Below, piece after piece: positions 31,341 to 33,754 of a stretch of DNA of 33,754 bases. Under the pieces are notes generated by a model that ran no database searches, was not told where the DNA came from, and saw nothing but the letters and a program-made list of their open reading frames with translations. This DNA is from JAKFVA01 sp046155225 (GTDB lineage: Bacteria > Pseudomonadota > Gammaproteobacteria > Burkholderiales > Burkholderiaceae_C), in contig JBJXED010000017.1 in the NCBI GenBank assembly GCA_046155225.1, forward strand, positions 1 through 33,754, written 5' to 3'. A program made the translations under genes and the position numbers. The stretch's first letter is position 1; each line of letters begins with the position of its first letter.

Positions 31341-32381
31341 ATGAGCACACTTCAAGAAATCGTGTTGGCCGAGCCGCGCGGCTTTTGTGCCGGGGTGGAC
31401 CGCGCGATTGAAATTGTCGAGCGCGCGATCCTGAAATTCGGCGCGCCCATTTACGTGCGCCATGAAATCGTGCACAACACGTTTGTGGTCGATGCGCTCA
31501 AGCAAAAAGGCGCGGTCTTTATTGAAGATTTGGCTGACGTGCCGCCAGGTTCGGTGCTGGTTTTTTCGGCCCACGGCGTGAGCAAAGCGGTGCAGCGCGA
31601 GGCGCAGCAGCGCGGTTTTCAGATTTTTGACGCCACCTGCCCGCTGGTGACCAAGGTGCATGTGGAGGTCGCAAAACTCGCCAAAGAAGGCTTTGAATTC
31701 ATCATGATCGGCCACAAGGGCCACCCCGAAGTCGAGGGTACCGTCGGCCAGCTCGAAGGCGGCATTCACCTGGTCGAAGACGTGGCCGATGTGGCCCGGG
31801 TGCAGCCCGCGCAAACCGCCAAGCTCGCGGTGGTGACGCAGACCACGCTCAGCATGGACGACGCCGCCGACATTGCGGCGGCCATCAAGGAGCGCTTTCC
31901 CGGCATCCGCGAGCCCAAGCAGCAAGACATTTGCTACGCCACGCAAAACCGCCAGGACGCCGTGAAAATGCTCAGCAGCCAGGTGGACCTGCTGATCGTG
32001 GTCGGCAGCCCGACCAGCTCCAACAGCAACCGCCTGCGCGAAGTCGCGCAAAAGCGCGGCACCACCAGCTACATGGTGGACGACGCCTCCGAACTGCAAC
32101 CTCACTGGTTTGACGGCGTGCAAAGCGTGGGCCTGACGGCCGGCGCCTCGGCGCCTGAGGTGCTGGTGCAAGAGGTGATGCAGCGCATCAAGGCGCTGGG
32201 CGGCGTGGCCGTGCGCAAGATGGACGGGATTGTCGAGACCATCAAATTCCCGCTGCCGATGGGCCTGAAGATCGAAAGCGGTGCTGGCGGCAGTGCGGTT
32301 CAGCCCGCCCCGGCGCAGGCCAGTGAGGTGCCCGCCAACCCGCCAGTGGACTTGCATGCGGGCTTCTACACCAGCAAGTAA
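31341..32381 (+). CDS. ispH: 4-hydroxy-3-methylbut-2-enyl diphosphate reductase
   Basis: IspH (LytB), the last enzyme of the MEP isoprenoid pathway, making IPP and DMAPP with an oxygen-sensitive iron-sulfur cluster. The three cluster Cys residues lie in PRGFCAGVDRA, DATCPLVTKVH and DICYATQNRQ. HGVSK, VTQTTLS and VGSPTSSNSNRL supply the substrate-binding residues. The start at 31341 (MSTLQEIVLAEPRGF) is favoured: AGGA lies 10 bases upstream and it gives the usual N-terminus. An ATG at 31320 overlapping the fkpB stop would add seven residues. The last 30 residues are a low-complexity tail. Confidence 0.96.
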   Translation: MSTLQEIVLAEPRGFCAGVDRAIEIVERAILKFGAPIYVRHEIVHNTFVVDALKQKGAVFIEDLADVPPGSVLVFSAHGVSKAVQREAQQRGFQIFDATCPLVTKVHVEVAKLAKEGFEFIMIGHKGHPEVEGTVGQLEGGIHLVEDVADVARVQPAQTAKLAVVTQTTLSMDDAADIAAAIKERFPGIREPKQQDICYATQNRQDAVKMLSSQVDLLIVVGSPTSSNSNRLREVAQKRGTTSYMVDDASELQPHWFDGVQSVGLTAGASAPEVLVQEVMQRIKALGGVAVRKMDGIVETIKFPLPMGLKIESGAGGSAVQPAPAQASEVPANPPVDLHAGFYTSK

Positions 32382-32436
32382 GCCCGGCGTCCCATGCGCT
32401 GGGCCCTCGGAGGTGAACAGTGTGAGGCTCAAGAAC

Positions 32437-32485
32437 GCTACTTAAAATATAGCAATATCGGCAAGTAATACGCTGGCTACAACCC
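32437..32485 (+). repeat. Interspersed repeat, copy between ispH and serS
   Basis: GCTACTTAAAATA, then TAGCAATATCGGCAAGTAAT and ACGCTGGCTACAACCC. It starts 56 bases after the ispH stop and is followed by an A/T-rich stretch leading to serS. It matches the 29326 copy at 31 of 36 core positions. Confidence 0.8.
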
Positions 32486-32535
32486 TATAAAACCTTATTT
32501 TTTAACTAAAAAACCGTTTTGAACGCTGATTTGCC

Positions 32536-33754
32536 ATGTTAGACATCACCCTGCTACGCAAGGACTTGGGCGGCGTGCTCAGCGCCCTGGACACGCGCCG
32601 CCAGCCGCAAGCTTTTTTGGACGTGCCGCGGTTCACGGCGCTGGAGACCGAGCGCAAAACCATCCAGGTGCGCACCGAAGCGCTGCAGGCGCAGCGCAAC
32701 CAACTATCCAAACAAGTGGGGCAGCTTAAAGCCAAAGGCGAGCCGGCCGATGCCGTGATGGCGGAGGTCGGCGGTATAAAAGGCGAGCTGGACGCCTCGG
32801 CGCAGCGGCTGGACGCGCTGCAGACCGAGCTGAACCAACTGCTGCTGGCGCTGCCCAATCTGCCGCAGGCCAGCGTACCGGTGGGTGCCGATGAGTCGGC
32901 CAATGTCGAGCTGCGCAAATGGAGCCCGGCGGCGGGCCTGGGCGGTGTGCCTGCGCCGCTGAGCTTCACGGCGAAAGACCATGTGGATATTGGCGCGCCG
33001 CTGGGGCTTGACTTTGACACGGGTGCCAAGCTTTCGGGCGCGCGCTTTGCCGTGCTCAAAGGCCCTGCGGCTCGGCTGCACCGCGCGCTCGCCGCCTTCA
33101 TGCTCGATGTGCAAACCCAGCAGCATGGCTACACCGAGTGCTACGTGCCCTACATCGTCAATGCCGAGAGCCTGCGCGGCACCGGGCAGCTGCCCAAGTT
33201 CGAGCAGGATTTGTTTGCCGCCCAAAAAGGCGGGCAAGAAGGCGGACAGGAAGGCGCTGGCGAAGCGCTGTATTTGATCCCCACCAGCGAAGTCCCGCTG
33301 ACCAATTTTGTCCGTGACCAGGTGCTGGCCGAAGCGGACCTGCCGCTCAAGTTCACCGCCCACACGCCGTGCTTTCGCTCCGAGGCCGGCAGCTATGGCC
33401 GCGACACGCGCGGGCTGATCCGCCAGCACCAGTTTGACAAGGTCGAGATGGTGCAAATAACCCGCCCCGACCAAAGCGACGAAGCGCTGGCGCAAATGAC
33501 CGGCCACGCCGAGGCGATTTTGCAAAAGCTCGGCCTGCCCTACCGCGTGGTGCTGCTGTGCACCGGCGACATGGGTTTTGGCGCCGCCAGAACGCATGAC
33601 CTCGAAGTCTGGCTGCCCGCACAGGGCACCTACCGCGAGATCAGCTCGGTCTCCAACTGCGAGGCGTTTCAGGCGCGGCGCTTGCAGGCGCGCTTTAAAA
33701 ATGCGCAAGGCAAAAACGAGTGGGTGCACACGCTCAACGGCTCGGGCCTGGCGG
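32536..33754 (+). CDS. serS: Seryl-tRNA synthetase (3' end beyond the window)
   Basis: The first 406 codons of SerRS, a class II synthetase that charges tRNA-Ser. An N-terminal coiled-coil arm spans about residues 35-105 and reads the tRNA long arm. The catalytic core has the motif 2 region CFRSEAGSYGRDTRGLIRQHQ and TSEVPLTN; motif 3 would lie past the right edge. A Gly-rich insertion, GGQEGGQEGAGE, follows QDLFAAQK and is encoded by three 12-base repeats. MLDITLLRKD is the standard start, although the ribosome site is weak. The frame is open to the last base of the window. Confidence 0.96.
   Translation, partial: MLDITLLRKDLGGVLSALDTRRQPQAFLDVPRFTALETERKTIQVRTEALQAQRNQLSKQVGQLKAKGEPADAVMAEVGGIKGELDASAQRLDALQTELNQLLLALPNLPQASVPVGADESANVELRKWSPAAGLGGVPAPLSFTAKDHVDIGAPLGLDFDTGAKLSGARFAVLKGPAARLHRALAAFMLDVQTQQHGYTECYVPYIVNAESLRGTGQLPKFEQDLFAAQKGGQEGGQEGAGEALYLIPTSEVPLTNFVRDQVLAEADLPLKFTAHTPCFRSEAGSYGRDTRGLIRQHQFDKVEMVQITRPDQSDEALAQMTGHAEAILQKLGLPYRVVLLCTGDMGFGAARTHDLEVWLPAQGTYREISSVSNCEAFQARRLQARFKNAQGKNEWVHTLNGSGLA
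33229..33264 (+). repeat. Three 12-bp tandem repeats inside serS
   Basis: GGCGGGCAAGAA, GGCGGACAGGAA and GGCGCTGGCGAA follow each other and encode GGQE, GGQE and GAGE in a surface loop of seryl-tRNA synthetase. The length keeps the frame, and such a loop could vary in length between strains. Confidence 0.65.

Noticed and set aside
31065..32432. 455-codon minus-strand frame over fkpB-ispH
   Set aside because: Antisense to two well-recognised genes and without family similarity.

Overview
The window looks like chromosomal DNA of a betaproteobacterium of the order Burkholderiales, probably Comamonadaceae (Rhodoferax/Polaromonas-like). This is inferred from the G+C-rich codon use, the protein sequences and the gene neighbourhoods (fkpB-ispH, radC-smr, a Tat-exported cysteine-type formate dehydrogenase cluster). 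No phage, insertion sequence, CRISPR array or integrase was seen.

Region 1 (7-19301) is a purine scavenging and catabolism island. On the minus strand, in transcription order, lie xdhA-xdhB (xanthine dehydrogenase), exbB-exbD-exbD-tonB (a complete TonB energising complex), a secreted MTA/SAH-nucleosidase-like protein, a secreted NUP-family (purine nucleoside permease-like) protein and a TonB-dependent outer-membrane receptor. Divergent from xdhA, on the plus strand, are a LysR regulator, a BMP-type nucleoside ABC transporter (two-domain ATPase, two permeases, lipoprotein), an adenine deaminase-type protein and guanine deaminase. Read together, this suggests purine compounds captured at the outer membrane, cleaved in the periplasm, moved inward by the ABC transporter, deaminated (adenine to hypoxanthine, guanine to xanthine) and oxidised to urate. 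The link between the TonB part and purines is inferred from position. No xdhC lies in the window.

Region 2 (19307-19446) is a tRNA-Arg(ACG) gene with its own -10 box and a perfect hairpin terminator. A gene-free stretch of about 470 bases with several small inverted repeats follows.

Region 3 (19915-26638) is a formate dehydrogenase cluster: a small Tat-signal protein, the catalytic subunit (Cys in place of selenocysteine), the four-cluster ferredoxin subunit, a tiny lipoprotein, the cytochrome b subunit, an Ala/Pro-rich secreted protein, a terminator and fdhD. Both molybdoenzymes of the window (XDH and FDH) lie close together.

Region 4 (26715-33754) is housekeeping: a large FtsX-type ABC permease, smr and radC (minus strand), fkpB (slpA), ispH, and serS running off the right edge.

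The most unusual sequence feature is a family of about 49-nt interspersed repeats with six recognisable copies. Three are intergenic (one supplies the stop codon of the lysR gene). Three lie in frame inside the coding sequences of xdhA, xdhB and guaD, where they bring a local burst of rare, A+T-rich codons.
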